From Bacteroidota bacterium (GTDB lineage: Bacteria; Bacteroidota; Bacteroidia; Chitinophagales; Chitinophagaceae), in assembly GCA_023386855.1 (NCBI GenBank), contig JAEWIW010000318.1, positions 1 through 8,061 of the forward strand: DNA of 8,061 nucleotides, written 5' to 3'. Positions 1 to 7,423 of the stretch are shown piece by piece. Under the pieces are notes generated by a model, which saw only the letters and a list, made by a program, of their open reading frames with translations, had not been told where the DNA came from and searched no databases. A program made the position numbers and the translations under genes. Each line of letters begins with the position of its first letter. Positions within the stretch are counted from its first letter, which is position 1.

Positions 1-872
1 CTCCACAATACCGGCTGTTGAATACAGGGTTCACGTTGAGTGATTTTAAATTCATTTTTTTCTGGGAATGGTTTCACCGCTTTTGGGCAAGAATGATCGG
101 CGTGGTTTTCCTGGTTGGATTCGTTTACCTGGTATCCAAAAAATACCTCCGCAAGGAAATGCATCAACCACTGTTGCTGCTCTTTTTATTTGGTGCATTC
201 CAGGGTGCCATCGGTTGGATCATGGTTGCCAGCGGGCTCACCGGCGATGCTGTTTACGTTAAGCCCACGAGGCTGGCCCTTCATTTTATTTTTGCATTGG
301 GCCTGATCTCTTACGCTTACTGGTTTGCACTTGAACTGAAAGTGGATAAGAGAAACCTGGTGGTGAATAAGGGAATGAGAAAATTCACCTGGACCATCAT
401 CATACTTCTTTTTATTCAACTGGTATTCGGTGCGTTGATGGCCGGGCATAAAGCAGCAACTGCTGCGCCTACCTGGCCCGATATCAATGGAAGCATGATG
501 CCTTCCTATGCATTCACTGGTCCATTCTTTAAAGACCTCGTATCAAACAAGATCACCATTCATTTCATACATCGCAACCTGGCTTACCTGTTATTCATAT
601 TGATCCTTGTATATGGATGGAAAAGTTTTAAGCTTAAGGGAACCAACACGGCATTTAAAAAACTTACATGGTATCCCATAGTATTTGTAATACTGCAGGT
701 TTTGCTGGGAATACTTTCTGTATTGTTCAGCACGCATATTGATGCCAACAGGTGGGGATCGTTCGAATGGATGGCACAACTGCACCAGGTAGTAGGCATG
801 CTATTGCTGTTGAGTTTCGTGGCTATGCTATTTTTTATACGCAGTAGATCTACTATAGGATTTAATAGGTGA
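1..872 (+). CDS. ctaA: Heme A synthase, Cox15/CtaA family (5' end outside window)
   Basis: Converts heme O to heme A for aa3-type cytochrome oxidases, in the cytoplasmic membrane. The reading frame is open from base 3, giving 289 visible residues. The TTG at 18 is not the start: the codons before it read PQYRL and join directly to the family's usual stretch before WEWFHR, so the first membrane segment and part of the first loop lie outside the window. Counting from the TTG codon, the four expected heme-ligand histidines are H20 (WEWFHRF), H89 (LALHF), H185 (IHFIHRNLAY) and H256 (AQLHQVVG). QGAIGWIMVASGL (62-74) and AGHKAATAAPTWPDING (142-158) are further family blocks. About seven hydrophobic segments are visible. 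There is no cysteine in the visible part, which fits the Cox15-like type rather than the Bacillus CtaA type with a loop cysteine pair. The phospholipase gene starts 42 bases downstream on the same strand and may be co-transcribed. Family call is very secure. Confidence 0.95.
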   Translation, partial: PQYRLLNTGFTLSDFKFIFFWEWFHRFWARMIGVVFLVGFVYLVSKKYLRKEMHQPLLLLFLFGAFQGAIGWIMVASGLTGDAVYVKPTRLALHFIFALGLISYAYWFALELKVDKRNLVVNKGMRKFTWTIIILLFIQLVFGALMAGHKAATAAPTWPDINGSMMPSYAFTGPFFKDLVSNKITIHFIHRNLAYLLFILILVYGWKSFKLKGTNTAFKKLTWYPIVFVILQVLLGILSVLFSTHIDANRWGSFEWMAQLHQVVGMLLLLSFVAMLFFIRSRSTIGFNR

Positions 873-914
873 TTCTAAGTACATTTAAGTAAATTAAGAA
901 AGAATCACCCCTGC

Positions 915-3170
915 ATGAAGCGATACCTCCTAGGCATATTTTATTCGTTCCCGGTTCAACTGGTATTGCTCCATTTTAAGAAATTCCAGGTGCTGCTGAT
1001 CTTCTGGTACGTAATGTTCAGCACGGTTAACGGTTCTTTCATGCATTCCTTTGGTGCCGATTCATTGTTCCTTGCGCCGGAATACCGTGGCATGGTTGAC
1101 GGCATGAGCAGTTGGATACTTGGTATAGCCATCGGCATCTTCGTAATGAGCTGGAACATTACAACATTTATTTTGTTCAGCAGGCATTTTCGTTTCCTGG
1201 CCACTACCACGAATCCATTTTTAAAATACTGTATCAATAACGCGATCATCCCCTTGGTCTTTATCATTTTCTATTTCGTTCGAATGATACAATTCCAGCA
1301 TTACCGCGAATTCATGGATACGTGGCAGATCCTTTGGAATATGCTTGGCTTTCTTGTTGGCTTTGCCATGGTGATCCTTATTTCCTTTTTCTATTTCTTT
1401 CGTGCTGATAGAACCATCATACGAAGGCTTACGCCGGTGATGAGTGATCCCAAGCTTTTTCGTTCCACTTTTAAAGAAAGAAATGTAAGATTGAATGAAA
1501 GCCGGCTGATCAGGGTGGAATGGTATCTCAATTCACTCGCACAGGTGAAGAAACCAAGAGAGGTAAAACATTATTCCATCTTCTTCATTGATCTTATTTT
1601 TAACCGTCATCACTTTGCGGCGGTATTATCCATCTTCATTGCATTTATGTTTCTCATCCTGATCGGCTTCAACCTCGACAGGAGTATATTCCAGTTGCCT
1701 GCAGGCGCTGGTATCACATTATTCTTCTCAATACTGATCGCGGTATCAGGCGCTTTCTCCTACTTCCTTCAAAGTTGGAGCATTCCTTTTTTACTGGTGT
1801 TGATCCTCGGGCTTGACCTGGCGTTCAAGTCAGGTATCATGGACCCTGGAAATAAAGCATACGGATTAAATTACTGGACCAAAACACAACCCAGCTATAG
1901 CAGTGATTCGCTTATCCAGTTATGCAACAGGGATTCGGTTGAAGCGGATATAACCAATATGACCGGGATATTGGAGCGTTGGAAGAAAAAACAAAAAGAG
2001 GACAAACCACTCCTTTATATTCTTACCACCAGTGGAGGCGGTAACCGCAGTGCGAACTTTACCATGAATGTATTGCAGCAGCTCGACAGCATGGCCGGTG
2101 GACGGCTCATGGATAAAGTATTTATGATTACCGGCGCATCGGGCGGAATGCTTGGCGCTACTTACTACCGTGAGCTTTCAAGATTAAAAGAAAAAGGAAT
2201 TGATCCAGGTGATTCTAAATATGTTGAAGATATATCAAGAGACCTGCTCAACAGCATCTTTACTTCAATGGTAGCACGCGACCTGGTAACGCCAGCACAA
2301 AAATTCCAGTTGGGCGATTACCAGTATATCAAAGACCGTGGTTATGCATTTGAAAAAAGATTGAATGAAAATACCCGGGGATATTTGAATAAAACATTCA
2401 GCGATTTTGCTCCAGCTGAATACAATGCCCGTGTTCCGCTGATGCTTTTTAATTCAGTGATCACAAGGGATGGAAGGAAGATGGTTATTGGTACACAGCC
2501 GATGCGATTCCTGATGCGACCCTATAATGATAGTGCTAATTTCAGTACGGCTGATCCTGATGCAATAGACTTTCATAGTTTTTTCCGTGAACAGGATCCT
2601 ATGAATCTTCGCTTACTCACAGCACTAAGAATGAATGCAACATTTCCTTATGTGCTTCCCAATGTATGGTTGCCCAGTGAACCAAAGATTGATGTGATGG
2701 ATGCAGGATTAAGAGATAACTATGGCCCCGAAACAGCGTTCAGGTTCCTGCAGGTATTCAATAAATGGATTAAGGAGAATACTTCAGGGGTAGTATTGAT
2801 CCAGCTTCGCGACCGTAAAACCGGTGGATGGGAATATCCTTATACCTCGGAAGATGTAACAGGCATATTCACCAAGCCCCTACTGCTATTGCAATATAAC
2901 TGGTATAAGATGCAGGAATATTCACAGAATGACCTGATGAGCTTTGTTCGCACTTCATTTGGTGACAGGTTCAATAACCTGGTATTCCAGTATGTTCCCA
3001 AAAAAGAAGATGCTGGAGCTGCCCTGAATTTTCACCTTACCAAAAGGGAAAGAAATAATATCAGGTTAGCGCTTTATTCTGAACAGAATAAAAAATCTTT
3101 CCAGCAATTCCAGGGATTGCAGCAGGTGCCCGCAAATGAGCAGTTAACGCTGCTGGAAAAATCCAAATAG
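915..3170 (+). CDS. Membrane-anchored patatin-like phospholipase
   Basis: 751 residues. The N-terminal half is a membrane module with about six or seven hydrophobic segments (roughly 27-38, 65-88, 108-124, 139-162, 235-253, 264-285, 289-305). The C-terminal half, from about 366, is a patatin-type Ser/Asp hydrolase. Visible motifs are the oxyanion loop SGGGNR (373-378), the nucleophile elbow GASGG with S409, RMNATFPYVLPNV (572-584), which resembles the block after the core in patatins, and DAG with D596 as the likely second catalytic residue. Patatin enzymes hydrolyse acyl esters of phospholipids or other lipids; the substrate here cannot be read from the sequence. The DAG form of the usual DGG/DGA motif is an accepted variant. 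There is no signal peptide of the outer-membrane PlpD type and no C-terminal barrel, so the enzyme should sit on the inner membrane, probably with its catalytic domain in the cytoplasm (inference). The ATG at 915 gives a hydrophobic N-terminus and follows an A-rich stretch without a clear ribosome site. It faces the lipid kinase gene. Confidence 0.86.
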   Translation: MKRYLLGIFYSFPVQLVLLHFKKFQVLLIFWYVMFSTVNGSFMHSFGADSLFLAPEYRGMVDGMSSWILGIAIGIFVMSWNITTFILFSRHFRFLATTTNPFLKYCINNAIIPLVFIIFYFVRMIQFQHYREFMDTWQILWNMLGFLVGFAMVILISFFYFFRADRTIIRRLTPVMSDPKLFRSTFKERNVRLNESRLIRVEWYLNSLAQVKKPREVKHYSIFFIDLIFNRHHFAAVLSIFIAFMFLILIGFNLDRSIFQLPAGAGITLFFSILIAVSGAFSYFLQSWSIPFLLVLILGLDLAFKSGIMDPGNKAYGLNYWTKTQPSYSSDSLIQLCNRDSVEADITNMTGILERWKKKQKEDKPLLYILTTSGGGNRSANFTMNVLQQLDSMAGGRLMDKVFMITGASGGMLGATYYRELSRLKEKGIDPGDSKYVEDISRDLLNSIFTSMVARDLVTPAQKFQLGDYQYIKDRGYAFEKRLNENTRGYLNKTFSDFAPAEYNARVPLMLFNSVITRDGRKMVIGTQPMRFLMRPYNDSANFSTADPDAIDFHSFFREQDPMNLRLLTALRMNATFPYVLPNVWLPSEPKIDVMDAGLRDNYGPETAFRFLQVFNKWIKENTSGVVLIQLRDRKTGGWEYPYTSEDVTGIFTKPLLLLQYNWYKMQEYSQNDLMSFVRTSFGDRFNNLVFQYVPKKEDAGAALNFHLTKRERNNIRLALYSEQNKKSFQQFQGLQQVPANEQLTLLEKSK

Positions 3171-3270
3171 TATACAGGTATTGCTCCAGGCATTCATTTA
3201 TGACTTTCGCCAATTATTTACTTTAATAAAGGAGCGCAGTAAGCGCCAGCCTTGATGAATGCAGATTGAA
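3171..3270. other. Convergent intergenic gap
   Basis: A hundred bases between the stop codons of the phospholipase (+) and the lipid kinase (-). It holds an AT-rich core (CTTTAATAAAG, a weak 4-base stem) and a small GC hairpin listed separately. I see no strong bidirectional terminator, gene or repeat here. The short plus-strand reading frame that begins at 3259 runs into the kinase gene and is its antisense shadow. Confidence 0.6.
3234..3246 (-). terminator. Weak candidate terminator for the lipid kinase gene
   Basis: GCGC-AGTAA-GCGC forms a 4-bp all-GC stem with a 5-base loop. Read on the minus strand it lies 25 bases after the kinase stop codon and is followed by TCCTTTATT, only partly U-rich. 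The stem is short and the U-tract broken, so this is a weak candidate; no better one is visible in the gap. Confidence 0.22.
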
Positions 3271-4203
3271 TCAACCCGGGTGAATCAGGCGGAAGGCTTT
3301 GGGATGAACGCTGATCTCAAGCTGGTCGGGTGTTTCAAGTGGTTCTCCATCAAGATGCAAGGGTGCGTGCTGCGGGTTATGGATCACCAGCTGGTCGGTT
3401 TGAAAGTAAAGGATCTGCCTGGTATCGATCAATTCACTTAACTGTTGCAGCGGATTGATGCCCGTAAGCTGCCCCATGATGGATAATGGAAGAACGAACT
3501 TGTTCATACCTTTCACTACAACGATATCCAGCAAACCATCTTTAAGTGAAGCCTGTGGTGCGATGGTAAAATTATTTCCAAACTGGTTGGAATTTGCAAT
3601 GGATATAAAATAAGCAGCCGATTCAATTCTTTTGCCTTTTGCTTCAAGGATAAATGAGTATGGCTTTGCACACAGGAAATTTATTGCGCAGAGTTTGATA
3701 TAGGTTTTTAATCCACGTTTCTTCACTTTACCAAAATCATGTGCCACCTGCGCATCAAAGCCCACGCCCCCAAGCATGCAGGAGAAGTTGCCATTGATGA
3801 AGAAGCCATCAACCCAATCATCTTTTTCCTGGTAAATAATATTGAGTGCCTTATTGATATTCCTTGGAATCCCTGCAGCCAGGGCAAGTCCATTCCCCGA
3901 ACCCATGGGGATAATGCCAAATCTTATATCAAGGTCCATCAATGCAGCAGTGACCTGGCTTACTGATCCGTCACCACCACAGATCACTACATCGGTGATC
4001 TTTTCTGCAATGATCTTTTTGGCAAGGGAAGTATAATTTCCTTCTGCATTGGTAAACTCGACCTGGAATGGAATACCTGCAGCCTGGGTTTGTTGTTCGA
4101 TGGTTTTGATAAGGAGCTCTTTCGATTTTGTTCCCGATATGGGATTCACCAGGAATACGATCTTCCGGTTTTCTATTAAAATATTGCTCTTTCTTCTATT
4201 CAT
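3271..4203 (-). CDS. Diacylglycerol kinase family lipid kinase (YegS/DagK-like)
   Basis: 310 residues, full length for the family. It should phosphorylate a lipid with ATP, classically diacylglycerol to phosphatidic acid, at the cytoplasmic face of the membrane; the true substrate could be another lipid. The N-terminal nucleotide-binding domain shows NPISG (20-24), ICGGDGS (74-80, the GGDGT/S loop) and PMGSGNGLA (99-107). The C-terminal beta-rich domain shows GGVGFDA (145-151), IANSNQFGNNF (202-212), the metal/lipid-site block LKDGLLDIVVV (220-230) and LDGEPLE (284-290). There is no signal peptide or membrane segment, as expected for a peripheral enzyme. The start at 4203 puts a short basic leader before the first beta strand; only an A-rich stretch (ACAAAAT) precedes it. 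The gene is divergent from the acyltransferase, 52 bases apart, and convergent with the phospholipase. Family is very secure, substrate open. Confidence 0.93.
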   Translation of the reverse strand: MNRRKSNILIENRKIVFLVNPISGTKSKELLIKTIEQQTQAAGIPFQVEFTNAEGNYTSLAKKIIAEKITDVVICGGDGSVSQVTAALMDLDIRFGIIPMGSGNGLALAAGIPRNINKALNIIYQEKDDWVDGFFINGNFSCMLGGVGFDAQVAHDFGKVKKRGLKTYIKLCAINFLCAKPYSFILEAKGKRIESAAYFISIANSNQFGNNFTIAPQASLKDGLLDIVVVKGMNKFVLPLSIMGQLTGINPLQQLSELIDTRQILYFQTDQLVIHNPQHAPLHLDGEPLETPDQLEISVHPKAFRLIHPG

Positions 4204-4205
4204 AT

Positions 4206-4235
4206 TTTGTAATGTATAAAGGTCGGTTTAATTTG
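4206..4235 (+). promoter_or_regulatory. Candidate Bacteroidota-type promoter for the acyltransferase gene
   Basis: TTTG at 4206-4209 and TTAATTTG at 4228-4235 (seven of eight matches to TAnnTTTG) are separated by 18 bases, close to the spacing known for the Bacteroidota primary sigma factor. This would start transcription near 4241, with a leader of about 15 bases before the ATG at 4256. The region is the only upstream space, since the lipid kinase diverges here. Moderate support: the match is imperfect and the gap is AT-rich. Confidence 0.35.
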
Positions 4236-4255
4236 GAAGACGAACTAATTGCCAT

Positions 4256-5389
4256 ATGACGAATCCTACCAGGGCTCCGCGCTTCCTTGCACTTGATGTG
4301 TTCAGGGGAATGACCATCTGTTTTATGATCATTGTAAATACTCCGGGTAGCTGGAGATATATTTATACGCCGCTTGAACATGCCGAATGGCATGGGTTTA
4401 CGCCTACTGATCTTGTGTTCCCTTCTTTTCTTTTTGCCGTGGGTAATGCCCTGAGTTTCGTGATGAACAAATGGGTGGATATGCCCGAAAAGGCAGTATT
4501 GTGGAAGATCTTTAAAAGAACCTTCCTGATATTCCTGATTGGTTACCTATTATATTGGTTTCCTTTTGTTACCACGGATGAGGGTGGGCATATGATGCTT
4601 GCTCCCTTTAAAGATACCAGGGTCTTTGGCGTATTGCAGCGTATTGCATTATGTTATGGTATTGCCGCGCTGATGGTGTATTACCTGAAGCCACGGACCA
4701 TACTGTGGATCACGCTGGGAATACTGGTATTGTATTACCCGGTATTGTTCTTTGGCGGCGACCAGCCCGATCCGCTGGGGTTAAAGACCAACGCCGTATT
4801 GAAACTCGACCGCTGGCTGGTGGGTGAATCGCATATGTACCATGGAGAAGGCATTGCTTTTGATCCCGAAGGGTTCCTCAGCACTTTCCCTGCGGTGGTC
4901 AATGTAATTGGAGGATATTATGCCGGCAGGTATATCCAGGTAAAAGGGAAAACCTATGAAACCCTGACGGGCTTATTGATTGCCGGGTCTGTTCTTGCCG
5001 CGCTGGCCTATATGTGGGATTTCAGTTTCCCGGTGAATAAAAAGATCTGGAGCAGTTCTTTTGCCGTGTATACCGTGGCGCTGGACCTGGTCATGATCGC
5101 AGTGATCATTTATATTATCGATTTCCAGAAGAAGACCAGGTGGACCTATTTCTTCGAGGTCTTTGGTAAGAACCCGCTGGTGATTTATATTTTTTCGGGG
5201 CTGATTGCACAGTTCCTGGGCATGTTACCGGGAGGTGAAAGCGGTTCCGCCTATGGATGGATCTATACCAATATTTTCAAGCCGGTAGATCCCTATTTTG
5301 GATCCTTCCTTTTTGCGCTGATGATCATGTTCACCTGCTGGCTGCTCGGCTGGTGGATGGATAAGCAGAAATGGTATGTGAAGATTTAA
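4256..5389 (+). CDS. HGSNAT-like (DUF5009/COG4299) membrane acyltransferase
   Basis: 377 residues with about ten hydrophobic segments (roughly 10-28, 52-71, 86-104, 123-144, 148-166, 207-225, 236-254, 268-289, 298-321, 346-367). The N-terminal signature FLALDVFRGMTI (10-21), VNTPG (27-31), HAEWHGFTPTDLVFPSFLF (42-60) is diagnostic of the family that includes human heparan-alpha-glucosaminide N-acetyltransferase. H42 aligns by motif with the histidine proposed to carry the acetyl group in the human enzyme. Other family blocks are RVFGVLQRIALCY (122-134), FDPEGFLSTFPAVVNVIGG (202-220) and FGKNPLVIY (303-311). Family knowledge suggests acetyl transfer from cytoplasmic acetyl-CoA across the membrane to an amino sugar or glycan; bacterial relatives are often annotated only as DUF5009 or NagX-like. 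The substrate is unknown, and no sugar-utilisation genes flank it to narrow it. Start chosen at 4256 because the signature begins within ten residues. Family secure, function tentative. Confidence 0.9.
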   Translation: MTNPTRAPRFLALDVFRGMTICFMIIVNTPGSWRYIYTPLEHAEWHGFTPTDLVFPSFLFAVGNALSFVMNKWVDMPEKAVLWKIFKRTFLIFLIGYLLYWFPFVTTDEGGHMMLAPFKDTRVFGVLQRIALCYGIAALMVYYLKPRTILWITLGILVLYYPVLFFGGDQPDPLGLKTNAVLKLDRWLVGESHMYHGEGIAFDPEGFLSTFPAVVNVIGGYYAGRYIQVKGKTYETLTGLLIAGSVLAALAYMWDFSFPVNKKIWSSSFAVYTVALDLVMIAVIIYIIDFQKKTRWTYFFEVFGKNPLVIYIFSGLIAQFLGMLPGGESGSAYGWIYTNIFKPVDPYFGSFLFALMIMFTCWLLGWWMDKQKWYVKI

Positions 5390-5444
5390 AGTTCCAACAC
5401 TTTATATAGCAAAAAACCTCGATCTGTTAACAATTACACTATGC

Positions 5445-5468
5445 AATTTTCCCGAATTTTCCAATTTT
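5445..5468 (+). promoter_or_regulatory. Three AATTTT tracts upstream of the typA promoter
   Basis: AATTTT occurs at 5445-5450, 5455-5460 and 5463-5468, spaced 10 and 8 bases, ending six bases before the TACCTTTG element. Near-helical spacing of such tracts can bend DNA or act like an UP element. No clear TTTG -33 box is present at the expected place, so the tracts may compensate (inference). Confidence 0.3.
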
Positions 5469-5474
5469 AAGGCT

Positions 5475-5482
5475 TACCTTTG
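5475..5482 (+). promoter_or_regulatory. typA promoter, -7 element TACCTTTG
   Basis: TACCTTTG is a perfect match to the Bacteroidota -7 consensus TAnnTTTG. It would place the transcription start near 5488 and give a leader of about 60 bases. It is the best promoter match I noticed in the window and lies in the only sizeable gap ahead of typA. The -33 TTTG partner is not clear. Confidence 0.6.
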
Positions 5483-5491
5483 CACCCTTTT

Positions 5492-5509
5492 ACGGTTTTC
5501 CCAAGCCGT
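5492..5509 (+). promoter_or_regulatory. Hairpin at the 5' end of the typA leader
   Basis: ACGGTTT and AAGCCGT pair as a 7-bp stem with one G-U pair around a TCCC tetraloop. It begins within a few bases of the inferred transcription start, so it would form a 5'-terminal stem in the mRNA. A stabilising or thermosensitive role is possible but unproven; the stem is short enough to be chance. Confidence 0.3.
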
Positions 5510-5537
5510 TACATTAAATCAACTAAACAGGGACCCG

Positions 5538-5542
5538 AGGGG
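5538..5542 (+). promoter_or_regulatory. Shine-Dalgarno-like AGGGG ahead of typA
   Basis: AGGGG, within GAGGGGTG, lies six bases before the ATG at 5549. It is the clearest ribosome-binding site in the window; the other genes have A-rich or no visible site. It supports the chosen start of typA. Confidence 0.5.
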
Positions 5543-5548
5543 TGAATT

Positions 5549-7360
5549 ATGCAAATTAGAAACATCGCGATCATCGCGCACGTTGACCACGGAAAAACTA
5601 CGCTGGTCGATCGAATCCTTCACGCAACACATGTTTTCAGGGCCAACCAGGAAACAGGTGAGCTGATCATGGATAGCAATGACCTCGAAAGAGAAAGAGG
5701 AATTACAATTTTCAGCAAGAATGCTGCTGTTGTTTATAAAGACGTTAAGATCAACGTGATCGACACACCTGGTCACTCCGATTTTGGTGGTGAAGTGGAG
5801 CGTGTATTGAAAATGGCCGATGGGGTGATCCTGCTTGTGGATGCTTTTGAAGGTCCGATGCCGCAGACCCGTTTCGTATTGCAGAAAGCCCTTCAGCTGA
5901 ACCTTCGCCCGATCGTAGTGATCAACAAGGTGGATAAGCCTAACTGTCGCCCCGACGAAGTACATGACGCTGTATTTGAATTGTTCTTTAACCTGGATGC
6001 TACTGAAGAACAACTGGATTTCCCAACCTTCTATGGTTCTGGAAAAAACAATTGGTTCAATACCTCCCTGGAACCAATTGAAGGCATTGATCCCCTGCTT
6101 GATGGTATCCTCCAGTATGTTCCGGAGCCTAAAGTGAGTGAAGGTCCGCTGCAGATGCAGATCACTTCCCTCGACTATTCTTCCTTCCTGGGAAGGATCG
6201 CTGTGGGTAAAGTTACACGCGGTGTGATCCGTGAAAACCAGCCGATTGCATTGATGCAGGCGGATGGTACTATCAGGAAAACAAGGGTTCGTGAGCTCTA
6301 CGTGTTCGAAGGAATGGGTAAGAAGAAGGTAACCGAAGTAATTGCCGGTGATCTTTGCGCGGTAGTTGGAATCGAGGATTTCAACATTGGTGATACCATT
6401 GCCGATGCGGAAAATCCTGAAGCACTTCCAGTGATCAGCGTGGATGAACCCACCATGAACATGGTGTTCAGCATCAACAACTCTCCGTTCTTTGGAAAAG
6501 ATGGAAAATTTGTAACCAGCCGCCACCTGCGCGACAGGCTCATGAAGGAAACTGAAAAGAACCTGGCGTTGAGGGTAGTGGATAATGATAATGGTGATTC
6601 CTTTATTGTATATGGAAGGGGTATCCTCCACTTAGGAATCCTGATTGAAACAATGCGCCGTGAGGGATACGAATTAACCGTGGGCCAACCCCAGGTTATT
6701 GTGAAGCATATCGACGGAAAGAAATGTGAACCCTATGAATCACTGGTAGTGGATGTTCCGCAGGAGTTTGCCAGCAAGGTGATTGACCTGGTTACCCGCC
6801 GTAAAGGTGAGATGCATGTAATGGAAACCAAGGGTGAAATGCAGCATCTTGAATTCGAAATTCCTTCAAGAGGATTGATCGGTTTAAGAACGCAAATGCT
6901 TACTGCTACCACTGGTGAAGCTGTTATGGCGCATAGGTTCCTGGAATACAAACCCTGGAAGGGGCCAATCCCCGGGCGTTCGAATGGTGTTCTGCTGGCC
7001 AAGCAGACCGGTACCACCACAGGTTATTCCATTGATAAGCTGCAAGACAGGGGAACATTCTTTGTTGACCCGGGTGAAGATGTTTATGCAGGACAGATCA
7101 TTGCCGAACATATCAAGCCAGGAGATCTTGTGGTTAACGCTATCGAAGGCAAGAAGCTTACCAACATGCGCGCAAGCGGAAGCGATGCTGCGACCAATAT
7201 CGCTCCCAAAGTTCAGCTGACACTGGAGGAATGCATGGAATATATCCAGCATGATGAGTGTATCGAGGTTACGCCGAATAATATCCGGATGAGGAAGATC
7301 TACCTGGATGAAGAAGACAGGAAGAAATTCGCTAAAGGAATGAAAGTAGAAGAAGTTTAA
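5549..7360 (+). CDS. typA: Translational GTPase TypA/BipA
   Basis: 603 residues, the normal length. A ribosome-binding GTPase of the EF-G/LepA superfamily that assists 50S assembly and growth under cold and other stress. GTPase motifs: G1 AHVDHGKTT (10-18), G2 RGITI (50-54), G3 DTPGH (72-76) and G4 NKVD (126-129). The G5 position reads YGSGK (162-166), where many TypA proteins have SAxN. The EF-Tu-like second domain follows from about 200, then the EF-G III/V-like domains, with SRGLIGLRT from 440 in the fifth-domain-like region, and the TypA-specific C-terminal domain ending [11 protein letters not shown] plus an acidic/basic tail. It starts at an ATG with a good Shine-Dalgarno match and its own promoter, so it is probably transcribed alone. 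A 370-residue reading frame on the opposite strand (5519-6631) is an antisense shadow. Identification is essentially certain. Confidence 0.98.
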   Translation: MQIRNIAIIAHVDHGKTTLVDRILHATHVFRANQETGELIMDSNDLERERGITIFSKNAAVVYKDVKINVIDTPGHSDFGGEVERVLKMADGVILLVDAFEGPMPQTRFVLQKALQLNLRPIVVINKVDKPNCRPDEVHDAVFELFFNLDATEEQLDFPTFYGSGKNNWFNTSLEPIEGIDPLLDGILQYVPEPKVSEGPLQMQITSLDYSSFLGRIAVGKVTRGVIRENQPIALMQADGTIRKTRVRELYVFEGMGKKKVTEVIAGDLCAVVGIEDFNIGDTIADAENPEALPVISVDEPTMNMVFSINNSPFFGKDGKFVTSRHLRDRLMKETEKNLALRVVDNDNGDSFIVYGRGILHLGILIETMRREGYELTVGQPQVIVKHIDGKKCEPYESLVVDVPQEFASKVIDLVTRRKGEMHVMETKGEMQHLEFEIPSRGLIGLRTQMLTATTGEAVMAHRFLEYKPWKGPIPGRSNGVLLAKQTGTTTGYSIDKLQDRGTFFVDPGEDVYAGQIIAEHIKPGDLVVNAIEGKKLTNMRASGSDAATNIAPKVQLTLEECMEYIQHDECIEVTPNNIRMRKIYLDEEDRKKFAKGMKVEEV

Positions 7361-7380
7361 TTTTTTTTATACCTGCTGGT

Positions 7381-7423
7381 ACCCCGTGGCACGCCCCCGT
7401 GCCACGGGGGCGTGCCACGGGGT
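7381..7423. repeat. 43-base perfect GC-rich palindrome
   Basis: All 21 base pairs match around a central C at 7402; as RNA it would be a 20-bp stem with a 3-base loop. Only 8 of 43 bases are A or T, far richer in GC than its surroundings. Inside are three copies of CGTGsCACG (7385-7393 with central G, 7398-7406 and 7411-7419 with central C), spaced exactly 13 bases and separated by CCCC and then GGGG. The element begins 20 bases after the typA stop and ends 24 bases before the small CxxC gene. T8 precedes it (7361-7368) and A7 follows it (7425-7431), so on neither strand does a U-tract follow the hairpin closely: it is not a standard intrinsic terminator. A REP-like or other mobile intergenic palindrome is the likeliest reading; blocking transcription or protecting the typA mRNA 3' end could be secondary effects. 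Confidence 0.85.

Noticed and set aside
867..878. AGGTGATTCTAA repeated at 867-878 and 2208-2219
   Set aside because: One or two 12-base matches are expected by chance in a window this long, and one copy is inside a coding region.
956..1267. A 103-codon minus-strand frame inside the phospholipase gene
   Set aside because: Antisense to the hydrophobic membrane segments; no domain, promoter or ribosome site visible.
3259..3441. A 60-codon plus-strand frame in the convergent gap and kinase gene
   Set aside because: Almost wholly antisense to the lipid kinase gene; its translation mirrors the conserved C-terminal codons of that gene and has no features of its own.
5519..6631. A 370-codon open frame on the minus strand across typA
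   Set aside because: It lies opposite the fully conserved typA coding sequence, its translation shows no recognisable domain, and long antisense frames are common opposite strongly biased genes.
6884..7252. A 122-codon minus-strand frame inside typA
   Set aside because: Antisense shadow of the C-terminal part of typA; no motif and no initiation signals.
7381..7423. The palindrome as a one-repeat CRISPR or an attachment site
   Set aside because: There are no spacers or further repeat units, the 13-base periodicity is part of one continuous palindrome, and no cas, integrase or phage gene is nearby.
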